Below, piece after piece: positions 42,501 to 50,003 of a DNA stretch of 64,000 bases (its first letter is position 1; each line of letters starts with the position of its first letter). Made by a program: the position numbers and the translations under genes. The stretch lies in contig CANUEZ040000024.1 of the NCBI GenBank assembly GCA_948099385.1, positions 23,428,501-23,492,500 on the forward strand, written 5' to 3'. Source of the DNA: Fasciola hepatica (lineage: Eukaryota; Platyhelminthes; Trematoda; Plagiorchiida; Fasciolidae). Under the pieces are notes generated by a model that saw nothing but the letters and a program-made list of their open reading frames with translations, was not told the origin of the DNA and did no database searches.

Positions 42501-42781
42501 TGGGACACGTGTTACGTATGGCAAACACACGTCTACCATACCGTGTCCTATTCTCCGCCCCTTCTAGGGAGTGGAAGAAACCACGTGGAGGTCAACATAT
42601 GACGTGGCAGCGAGGAATGACAAAATGTACAGCAGACTTAGGAAAAGTAGGTGCTTCACGTCTTCGTGGTTGGGGTCCAAAGGATCCGTCTACCAGTTGG
42701 CTGGAGACACTGAAGGATATGGCAGCGAACCGCGAGCAGTGGCGATCGTGTTGTCACTTTCTATCGAATCAGAATGATTGA
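39512..42781 (+). CDS. RTE-A polyprotein: AP-endonuclease and reverse transcriptase
   Basis: 1,089 codons from the first ATG (the frame is open upstream to 39473). Endonuclease about residues 100-390: NLGSFNVRTLM, CCLSETRIQ (catalytic Glu), SAYAPTDCSSDA, LAGDFNAQVG, IDHIAVSY and ESDHALVL. Linker about 400-560. RT about 560-880: RRGKAAGPDELPPVLFKL, LIVPIFKKG, NHGISLIPIV, QQAGFRPGRGCIDQIFTLRR, IFLDLKGAFDSVDR, SGVRQGCPLSPFLFNF and LDYADDVVCLF (about 809). C-terminus: YLGSCVTTDGS, CAAVRSVLLYGCETW, RLRWLGHVLRM and WLETLKDMAANREQW. No RNase H. All standard catalytic residues are visible. It would nick the target DNA and reverse-transcribe element RNA at the nick. Confidence 0.92.
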   Translation: MNCTTTKNSILHRSSRRLIRTALPIASSGVGSDKCATAQSSLSFIQPLSSVPNHPCLPPLSTHNAPTDNTANTRNDSLSNSIGNNPLSGNSHFLKPRQPLNLGSFNVRTLMQAGQQACLALTINSLKIDVCCLSETRIQDSSSVIQLTAPGISSRYILRTSGDEAARAVGQRGVGIVLTDKAEAALLDWIPVNSRLCAVRLQGSVGVRKDSCVKRNLFVISAYAPTDCSSDAQKDEFYDTLATLVRSSKGSDIVVLAGDFNAQVGKLSVSEACLGGRCALPAERTDNGDRLLQFCADNRLFLSSTNFRHSSRRTATWRSNSTGTFSQIDHIAVSYRWRSSVQNCRSYWSTYVESDHALVLMRLSLQLHGHRRKPQTGLAVQRLCDPEVRTRYELGSTENSNVDEHWSHIKQAMHVAAGFVCGPRSVVHQRHWILQESLSVMEQKRQLSNCKEMNKMRRKLQRQVTKSLRNDRENWWVKVAEEMEIAAASGNSQRLFKLIRDTGGRRTQVSETIWSRNGEPIHNKQQRLDRWAEYFKEQCSWPHASVVTPVSTTVTPWVVSLEPPSEVEVESCIRLLRRGKAAGPDELPPVLFKLGGEALIKSLTALLRDIWNEERIPLIWSESLIVPIFKKGIRNDCSNHGISLIPIVTKVLASILLHRLTPARERNVREQQAGFRPGRGCIDQIFTLRRLLETRHTHRRLTIMIFLDLKGAFDSVDRTSLFSVLHRKGMPQKFVNLLRSLYSHTSGRVGAYGELSGRFETTSGVRQGCPLSPFLFNFVMDEIMESALQNLQDVSVELGNSKKLCDLDYADDVVCLFESTEHAQCALDNLARAVAPFGMRFAPSKCKVMLQDWTSTIPSLMLDGEVLAVVDHFTYLGSCVTTDGSTVVEMSTCISKARAAYAGLKHLWRRPDISLKLKGRVYCAAVRSVLLYGCETWSLRAEDIRRLEVFDHRCLRSIARIGWNSRVSNDEVRKRVLGTNSENVLSQRIQLSRLRWLGHVLRMANTRLPYRVLFSAPSREWKKPRGGQHMTWQRGMTKCTADLGKVGASRLRGWGPKDPSTSWLETLKDMAANREQWRSCCHFLSNQND

Positions 42782-42934
42782 TCGATGTGCGTTTGTACAG
42801 TTAGACTGTGTATTCCGTGTGTTGGCTACAAGGGTATTCATTCCTTTTGCTACCCGTGTAGGTCCACTCCCTCTCCATCTTGTATATTCATACTTTCTAA
42901 TTCAACGTGCAAGATGGTGAGAAAGGCAGTGGCC

Positions 42935-42981
42935 AGTGGGGTTTGCCCTACTGTTTAACGCTATACGATGACGATGATGAT
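42935..42981 (+). other. RTE-A 3' terminal hairpin and (GAT)n tail
   Basis: AGTGGGG-TTTG-CCCTACT (42935-42952) folds into a 7-bp hairpin with one G-T pair; copy 1 has CTTG in the loop and the same stem. About 17 bases later the tail GATGACGATGATGAT begins. Short tandem-repeat tails are typical of RTE elements, and the RT probably recognises such a 3' structure (inference). Confidence 0.6.
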
Positions 42982-42993
42982 GTTTACATCAAT
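42982..42993. repeat. Target-site duplication, 3' side of RTE-A copy 2
   Basis: GTTTACATCAAT, identical to 39143-39154. Confidence 0.9.
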
Positions 42994-43379
42994 AGTTTGG
43001 TTCAAACAACCATTAACCATGCATTGGGTCCGTTGGGTTTGGCTGCTAGCTCTCAGCAACAACCTCAGTTGGAAATAATGAAGGAAAAACCAGAATATGA
43101 GAAGAGTAAAAATATAACTGCAAGTAGTATCAAGTTGACGCAATTTTTTTTTGTTTATGTAATACGACCACTACACGACGACAACGACAGCTGTTTGACA
43201 TACGAAAACAGACTGACAGGGTCGTTGGATGTATGCTGGATGCAGCACTGATCCGGGGGGTGGGGAGGAGTTGCACATGCACGATCTGCAAAGGCATAGA
43301 AACAATGGAAACCCGATGAACCGAAGCCCAGTAAGCGTATGAAAAGGCACCAATACTTACATAAGAGAAAATTGGAGTG
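42994..43379. other. No gene recognised
   Basis: About 390 bases downstream of RTE-A copy 2. It includes T9 at about 43145 and G-rich stretches near 43254-43268. It may be the 3' untranslated part of RTE-D copy 2, which ends in this direction. Confidence 0.35.
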
Positions 43380-43389
43380 GCGGTCTATC

Positions 43390-44090
43390 CCAGTGTCCTA
43401 CAAAAACACGAGCACCACTTATCGCGACATCGAGTCATGTCCTCCAACGTATCTAACCACTAAGTGGGGGAATCTCTTGGACTCCGCCCGGGAAGCCTAA
43501 CACGGCCTACATGACCAAGTCCACTAGTTAGGCTTTTCATGCCTTTCCCCCATGTCATGGATTGACTACCCTTACTCATATTCCAAACATTGCGTGCCGA
43601 GGAATTCTATCAGGGGACATGCGCAACACATGTCTCAACCACCTTAACCTAGTGACCTTAAGTGTTTGCTTTGGTTCGGGCCTAAGGTTCTCCGCTCAAC
43701 CCCGACATTGTTGTTACTGTGTTCCCGTCATATTCAAACAATGCTACGGAGATATCGGTGTTCGAATACCGAAAACTTTCGCATATTCCCACCCCAGTGG
43801 CGGTGTTTCTGGATTATAAAGAAGTACTGGTCTGACTGCTGCAGCGTACACCCAACCCGAATGTCATGTCCACGCCAAAGATGACTCAGGTTGGCAGATG
43901 TTAAACGTAACTTGTGTGTATGCAAAGGCGCTTCATCCGATATCCGACCTCCGGGTTAAATCCAGCTCCCCAGATAACAACTTATCTACTTGGCCTGTAG
44001 ACCCCAGATACCGGGAGGTTCGGTACTAGACCAACCCAGTCCTGCAACAGTACCTTTCACTTTGAAGATGCAAAACGCATACCAGACATT
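43390..44090 (-). pseudogene. RTE-D copy 2 C-terminal domain
   Basis: Reading down from 44090 across frames: FCIFKVKGTVAGLG (decayed FSKCKVLLQDW), NLSHLWRGHDIRVG, RKFSVFEHRYLRSIV, then SQSMTWGKGMKSLTSGLGHV, RLPG and WLDTLEDMTRCRDKW. The last block matches the TWQRGMTKCTADLGKV...WLETLKDMAANREQW end of RTE-A. Frames change at least three times. Confidence 0.6.
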
Positions 44091-44229
44091 GCTGCGCAGT
44101 TATTCTGATGTCCAGGAAAGCTTATAACCTACATGGGTCTTCACTCAGGAGAACAATGTTGACTGCATATCCTACCCGGAAAAAGTCCCCACCTAGCAAA
44201 AAGAGAGGTCTCTAGGACAATACCTACTT

Positions 44230-44540
44230 CACTTTTATGGGGCTGGCTCCTGTGAGAGGATGAGCTGACTTCATGGATGTCTCGGATGGCACCTGCCATG
44301 AATGTGTGTTGGGCAACTGATGATATGAGGAGTCTTGCGAATCAGGCACAAAGTGGCGTCCCCAGCGTCACTCGGCCTTTAATTCAAAGTAACATTTCTG
44401 GCCCATGCACAATCAAGTGCTACTTGTCGGGCAACATGAAGTTTGTGCGCTTAGAGCCGTTGACCTAACGAGCGGTTCATACGTCTTTGGGATTACAGTC
44501 TGTCAGTGGAGGATGCCCAAAGCGTTCTTATGTATCTTAC
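44230..44540 (-). mobile_element. Diverged RTE-B-type leader fragment
   Basis: Similar to the RTE-B leader at 31555-31740: shared text AAGTGGCGTCCCCAGCG, CACTCGGC, GCCCATGCACA and AAGTGCTAC. It is more diverged than the 12-kb copy. It lies in the gap between RT and C-terminus of RTE-D copy 2. As at 12037-12893, only leader is present. Confidence 0.55.
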
Positions 44541-44571
44541 CCTACTCAGGTTACCGAGTTATAGGCAATGA

Positions 44572-44820
44572 CATTATTTAGTGTCGAGACACATTCGCGC
44601 ACGTCACGTTGCTGTCTATGGGCTTCTGAGGCTTTTATGGAAAAAGTTCGCTGCTAGGCGAAAAACCTGCCACGCTGCTTAGCTTTTGCCTGACTACTTG
44701 CCCTCGGCCTGTCTGAAATGGATAACCCTTAGGGAATGGTTTGCACTCCAATCGGCATAGCCCTCGAGGTCATCGTAGCAAACAAACTGGATCACCACGG
44801 TAAGGTGCCAACATGGATCA
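44572..44820 (+). repeat. Dispersed repeat X, copy 2
   Basis: Same orientation as 18530-18835, with the shared blocks described there, roughly 80-85% alike by eye. It directly adjoins RTE-D copy 2 RT text at about 44820. Nature unknown. Confidence 0.6.
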
Positions 44821-44824
44821 AGTC

Positions 44825-45200
44825 TCTAGGATCATATCGATCACAAAATTGAAGAGAAAGGCAGAGATGGAGCAACCCTGACGTACACCACTTTTCGTGG
44901 CAATGCTGGGAAAGATAAAGGTAAGCCCGAACTCGGCTTCGGCTGTTCATGTACAGGGACTTTATAGTGGAAATGAATTTCTCTGGTGCACCTCTCAGCA
45001 ACAGGCAGTTCCAGAAAACTGCGGCTGACTGAATCGAAAGCCGTTGTAAGATCAAGAAAAAACAGAGATAGTTGGACTACGGAAGGTGTGTCGAACAGTG
45101 AAGATGTAATCGACAAAACCTCGACCAGGTCTGAATCCAGCTCGATTCTCGCGCGAGTATTATTAGCGAGCGTTAGATAACGAGTGGAGCAATTCAAATT
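44825..45200 (-). pseudogene. RTE-D copy 2 reverse transcriptase centre
   Basis: Two frames: 45197-44841 (VQLSLFFLDLTTAFDSVSRS, the palm A motif) and 45055-44792 (APEKFISTIKSLYMNSRSRV, then a decayed GVRQGCSISAFLFNF). Upstream of the first frame, text resembling ENRAGFRPGRGF precedes the palm. The element then stops at about 44825, before the YADD region. Confidence 0.6.
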
Positions 45201-45208
45201 CGAGCTCC

Positions 45209-45472
45209 GTGGTGGTCGAGTGATTTAAAGTGTTTGCTTACCACCTCAGACGTAAGAGATTCGAGTCTCCGCCATCACCGGTTACTTTGGTGATAGACAG
45301 AAATTCACTGTCTTCCGGCTCGTTACCATACCTGACCTATTGACACCTTACGTGGCTCTCTGTCACTCCAGATCTCGGTCTGGTTGCTGGTTATTTCAAT
45401 AGTGCAGTATCCCTTTGTGGCTATGGAGTATACCGTCCCACTGCACCCATGCTCAAGGATGTACTTAAAAAA
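45209..45472 (+). repeat. SINE1, complete copy with Leu/Ser-like tRNA head
   Basis: Head 45209-45278: 7-bp acceptor stem (GTGGTGG with CCATCAC), box A TGGTCGAGTG (45213-45222) and box B GATTCGAGTCTC (about 45259-45270), with a length between suggesting a class II (Leu or Ser) tRNA. Body follows with CTGACCTATTGACACCTTACG, GTCACTCCAGATCTCGGTCTGG and AGTGCAGTA, ending GTACTT plus A6. Body copies occur at 27374-27525 and 60388-60512. It is inserted in the RT of RTE-D copy 2 next to the GISL motif. Confidence 0.75.
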
Positions 45473-45479
45473 CCAGGCT

Positions 45480-46790
45480 TATTCCCCTGTGGTTTTCGCA
45501 GAGAACCTGTCGCCTTCCTTTTAAATCGATACGATTACCGACTCACACCAATTCTTTAGATCTTGTTCCCTCTGAAACCGGGGAGTTTGTCAACTCCAGG
45601 GACAATGCTGAGCCATCGTCTTTGTTAGTAGACGGAGGCAACCCATCCGGTCCAGCAGTCTTAGTTCGTTCAAGGTAGCTTATCTCATGGTGAACCTCCG
45701 CTCCTAACTGAGGAATGGTATCTGCATCCAGAACTCTAACTATCGTGTTACTCATTGCACTTGTTATAGATAAAGGTCAGTTAAACTGTGTTTCGAAATG
45801 TTACACTCGAAGATCTAGACAACGCTTCTGAGTCTGAAACGTCGAGCCGTTCGCGGCTTTGATCGTTTCGTTAGCGCATGGCTTTCGTGGACAGGTGTTT
45901 CTAATTAGACGGAAAAGGTTGCGCTTGTTGTCGAGCGCCGCAGCCTTTTCCATCTCCCCACACTTTGCAATCCACCACTGCTCACAGTCGTTTCTCAGGC
46001 TCCGAATTAGTTGATGCTTACAGCATCTTCGTGCTTTGTCATATCTGGAATCCGGAGGAATCGATCTGCGCCCATCTTGCAGTGCAACTGAAAATGGAAA
46101 TATCCATCGTTCTTTTGTGTGTCTGGTTCTTGGGCTGAGACCCGTCCGGACAAGCGCGTGATCAGTGTCTACAGATGTTGACCAAAATGATCGAGTCTTG
46201 AATTGATGCGTGTCAGCAGAAACTGATAGCCATGGGGTCGATCTGAATCCAACGCTGGCACAGGAGCACGACAGACTAGTTAGTGTCGCTCTTTGTGCGA
46301 GAAATTTGTACTCGCTAGGAATAGTCTATGCTCAGAACATAATTCAGTAAGTCGGTCACCGTTATCTGTTTAATCATCTAAAGCGCCAAATCGGCCTTCT
46401 GTGTGCCGCTCCGTCTGGTCGCTTCCAACTCGAGCACTGAAATCACCAGCAATAACCATTATGTCTGTAGTGCGCATGCTTCAGAGCAGTCTAGACAAAT
46501 CGTGGTAGAATTCGTCTTTAGCCTCAGGAGAGCTACAATCAAGTTGAGCATACACAGAAACGACAAACAGGCATCGACGCTTCAGTCTGTTGCTGTTAAC
46601 GTGCACAGAACCATCCAACCAACCACCACACAGACGACTGCTGACTGGGATCCAGTCGAGCGGTGCCAACGCTAGCTTGACCACAAGCACCAGAAACCGG
46701 ATCGCCTAACACGGGAAGAGTGGAACAAAAATCCGAGCTTGTATATAGGGTGCGAAATATAAGCGTGTTTCGGAGACACAACATATCTGT
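45480..46790 (-). pseudogene. RTE-D copy 2 endonuclease, linker and RT start
   Basis: Endonuclease frame 46690-46481 (APLDWIPVSSRLCGGWLDGS, CLFVVSVYAQLDCSSPEAKD), further endonuclease text with AGDFSARVG- and DNGDRL-type blocks at about 46460-46360 in another frame, linker WWIAKCGEMEKAAALDN-type text near 45950, then 45755-45543 (ERTKTAGPDGLPPS, the RT entry). Reading continues to a NHRGISL-like end at the SINE. Decayed throughout. Confidence 0.6.
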
Positions 46791-48057
46791 TTTGAAGGTT
46801 TCAAGAATCTTAGCCAGGACAGTTTGTTGCTTCTTTTGTTAGTATGCAGACATTGAGAACATCTAAGTGAATAGCATGCTTGGGTCTGAGAATCGATTTT
46901 CCTTTTTCCGCAGTCTCCGAGTTAGTATTATCCTTACCGAGAATTCCAAGCCCTCGGTCATGACTCTTTGTGGTCCTTCGTATCCATTTAGAATTGAGAT
47001 GCGAAGGATGAAGCCTGTTTGGTCAGTTTGAATCATTCACAGCAGAAATATTAGCAATCTTCTAAGGTGCTCCTCGCGTCCCAGCTGTCAATTGTATTAT
47101 GCTCACAAATCGAATCGGATTGAAGGCAACTTTGATCAATGAGCGGGCACAAGTTGAATTTGTTCTAATCAGACATAGTTTAATTTATTAGACGATCACG
47201 ATCGCCCAAAGGTCTGTTCAATGAAGTCAAAAAGAGAGACAATAAACTTCTGCCATACGATTAAAAAGGAGTTCATTGTACGGACAAAAGACTAGTCCAC
47301 ACGAATCTCGGTACCATTTTCTAACAGGGCACAAACATAAGGTGTGCTTTGACAATCCGAATATAAGAGACAGCAGAAATTTCGCAGCGCTTCAAGGTTT
47401 GGAATCCACTCGAACTGATTTGTTTTTCAATGCAAACAATATATTCACGGATCATTGTAAAGCCTCAGAAACCCTACTATTCAACTGTTGGTAGTGTGCA
47501 CCAAACAGGTCGAGCAAAGTGTGCTGTCGACCCTTTCTTGTTAGTACGCCCAGCCTGTTGTGACTTAATGTGTGTCTCCACTCTCAGTTCATTCAACCAT
47601 CAACTTTGTACTTGTGGTTTTGGTTGCTACCTCGCAGAATCGTCCAATTAAAGGCGGAATGTATCGTTACTTTAACAATTGGGTTTCCTTTTTCCAATTC
47701 ATAAAACCAAAGAGAAGACGATTTGTGAAATGCAACCATTTAATTTGATTTTCTTGACAACCTGCGTGAAACATGTCAGTCTACATTTTTACTACGCGTG
47801 AGATTAATGCAAACCTGTTCATAGGCTAGATTAGCTACTAATTGAAATGGAATTTCTTGTCTTAACGCAGAGAAGACGAGTAGTGTAGAATATTTTCTTC
47901 TTTTCCCGGAGAGCTTTCTTCGATTTCTTCACCGTGACTTCACTAAATGCGATCTCTTGAATTCTTGTCGCGCAATCGCGATTTAAATAATCGGTTCGGG
48001 TCAGCTAGATAGCCTGTTGAGAGTGAATGCTTTTCTACGGGGGATGTAAGTTTTCTT
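46791..48057. other. No gene recognised
   Basis: About 1.27 kb of AT-rich sequence. Frames at 47276-47651 (+) are open by chance length only, with no motif. No match to other repeats in the window. Confidence 0.4.
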
Positions 48058-49530
48058 GCCAGAATTTGTGCTATAGTGCACCAAGTACTATTGAACTCAC
48101 CCTGTTTTCCTGCTATAACTTTTGAATCAAACCACTTATGGTGACCACCCACCGCTAGTCCTATTATGCACACAAATTTTAAGCAGAAAACAGATAGCGA
48201 TTTATCCCGGAAAATGTGCCCCACAGGGTGTGAAATACTTTTAAACCCACCTCTGGGGAGATAGCAAAAACTGCCAGCTGGTTACGAAACACAGTGATCT
48301 TTATTGTTACCAATTGAAGCACAACGTCCAGGTATGCTTCTGATAATGTTCTGTATTGTCTGTTCGTCGAAGGTAGTGGGGGTCGAGTCGCACAAAATTC
48401 TGATAACTTTCATTTGCACAGACTCACCTCGCTAACAGACTCCAGGCATTTTCAATAGAACGATTCATGGTCTTTGATGTTCCGGTATGACAGCTACTTT
48501 CCGATAAGGTTGATCGTATTTATGGCCGCATTGTACTGCTGAAATGTCATGGTCCTTTTCTCTTTTTTCGGAATCTTCGGGAGCAAAAATTAATTTAACA
48601 ATGTAATGTATGAACTAGTCATCTAGTTCCCTTCTAAGACTGCTAGCTAAGATTTTCGTTCTTCGAAATCGCACCCCAGGCCATCACAAAGGCACTGCCA
48701 AAGGCTTGACAACTAAAATTCAGCTTGCTTTTCGTGAAGTTGTGCTATTAGTACATAATTATATCAAGGCCGTTGAAATAAAGCAGTTTCTCACTGCTAA
48801 ATAGCACATCATTCCACTTAGCATTCTAAGCGATTTGTTTCATGACCCATTCATCTCGTCTTTCTGTACTGAAGATGTCGTCCAGATTGTAGGTGCTGTT
48901 GTGCACGCAAAACGCTTAGATTCAGTTTCAAGAACTTCTGCAGCTTTGGTACACTCGTGGTTTCGTTCGAAACACCGTGCCTTGTTCTCTGCTGGAGGCT
49001 TTTTCCTCAAAATGCAAGTTTTCTCTTAGCCACATGGTGACCGAAATCCTTCAAAAAGTTGCAAATAACTATTGTTGATCTACAGATTTTCTTGGAAGTC
49101 TGGCGTGTAGTAATCCCTGATTCTTTACGTGCGATTATTGTTCCTTGGACTTCGCACTATCCCCTTGTTTTGGTAGATGAGAGGTCTCTGCAACAAGTCA
49201 CAAAGTCGTTCACGAATCACTAACTTGAACGTTAATCAATAACACACCCCTAAGTATCGAAAATGAGCCATTAACGACGAAGATTGTTGCGTTTCATCAC
49301 CAGTTCAGTGTTTTGCCAGTTGTTCAGGGGTGGGTTTCTCACCCTCTGAGGCACATTTTCCGGGATAATTCGATTTATTTGTTTCATGCCTTAAATTTGC
49401 GTGTATAATAGGAACAATAGTGGATTGGCATATCAGCGTGCCAAATTTGCTCACCATAAGTAGTTTGATTCAAAAGTTATCGCAAAAGCAGGGTGGATTT
49501 AGTGGCTTTTAGTGCAATATATACAGTTGA
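48058..49530 (-). mobile_element. Tc1/mariner-like DNA transposon with long inverted repeats
   Basis: Two inverted arms of about 200 bases: 48058-48255 and 49325-49530. Shared blocks, reading the right arm: GCACATTTTCCGGGATAA, AATAGGA, GTTTGATTCAAAAGTTAT and CAGGGTG. Between them, on the minus strand, broken Tc1-like transposase C-terminal text is legible at 48560-48310 (FQQYNAAIN, corresponding to FQQDNAxIH, then FDEQTIQNIIRSIPGRC). The exact termini and TA duplication could not be fixed. Interior length is about 1.07 kb, near that of a Tc1 transposase gene. Confidence 0.6.
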
Positions 49531-49776
49531 ACTGAGTCACTGGATGCCAAAGCCATTTCGGGATGCGTTCAATCAGGCGTTGTCCTGTTCCGCCTGTGTA
49601 CGTGCCACCGCAACTTTTGAAGAACCGCCAGACCTTACGTGAAACGTTCAAAACGATATATGGTTTGCGCGGTGTATAGTTGAAATGCCATATATGATCG
49701 GCTTAGAGCGAAACTTATGGCTTACATAATTAATGATCTAATCTCCTTTACTAGGAACAAATAAAATGACGCTTAC

Positions 49777-50003
49777 GTTCCGCTGTCTGCATTGGCTCTG
49801 ATGAGGATACCGGTTTCCTCTTCTGTTAGATGAAGTTTTCTTGATAACCATGAGTCAAGGGGTTTTGATGGGAACATCATCCCGTTTTGGATCAATAGCG
49901 CAGAAGCTGCGAATCCTGCGGAAAGCGGCTCTGACCAGTCCGTGTTAGTACCCCACCGGGGCAAAACTGGAGAATCGTTGGCAACGACTGCCAATTCGTT
50001 TCT
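49777..50003 (-). other. Possible unidentified coding exon
   Basis: A 227-base minus-strand block bounded by an acceptor-like CATTCGCAG (50012-50004) and a donor-like GAAC/GTAAGC (cut after 49777). It is fully open and reads ELAVVANDSPVLPRW, SAGFAASALLIQNGMM and LTEEETGILIRANADSG. Composition looks protein-like in a gene-poor, AT-rich region, but I recognise no family. It could also be transposon-derived or chance. Confidence 0.25.

Larger units (their letters stand above)
39155..42981 (+). mobile_element. RTE-A copy 2: intact full-length LINE
   Basis: A 3,827-base element with defined ends: 5' CCATCACGACGAG, 3' tail GATGACGATGATGAT. It has a 357-base leader, one ORF (ATG 39512 to stop 42781), a 200-base 3' UTR with a terminal hairpin and a 12-bp perfect target duplication. 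It differs from copy 1 by about 2% at protein level. Open frame, intact ends and perfect duplication all indicate a recent insertion and a probably competent element. Confidence 0.93.
43380..46790 (-). mobile_element. RTE-D copy 2: decayed RTE-like LINE with internal insertions
   Basis: Minus-strand element in three parts: endonuclease and RT start (46790-45480), RT centre (45200-44825) and C-terminus (44090-43390). SINE1 (45209-45472) separates the first two. A block containing an RTE-B-leader fragment and repeat X (44095-44820) separates the last two. Motifs correspond to RTE-D copy 1 and RTE-A, but every part has stops or shifts. Confidence 0.65.

Noticed and set aside
45209..45278. Functional tRNA gene
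   Set aside because: Although the acceptor stem pairs and both boxes are present, the anticodon stem does not fold well and the sequence continues into a body shared with two other loci; it is a SINE head.
49799..49823. Hammerhead ribozyme core (CTGATGAGGATACCGG)
   Set aside because: The CTGATGA motif is present but the required GAAA part and flanking helices are missing.
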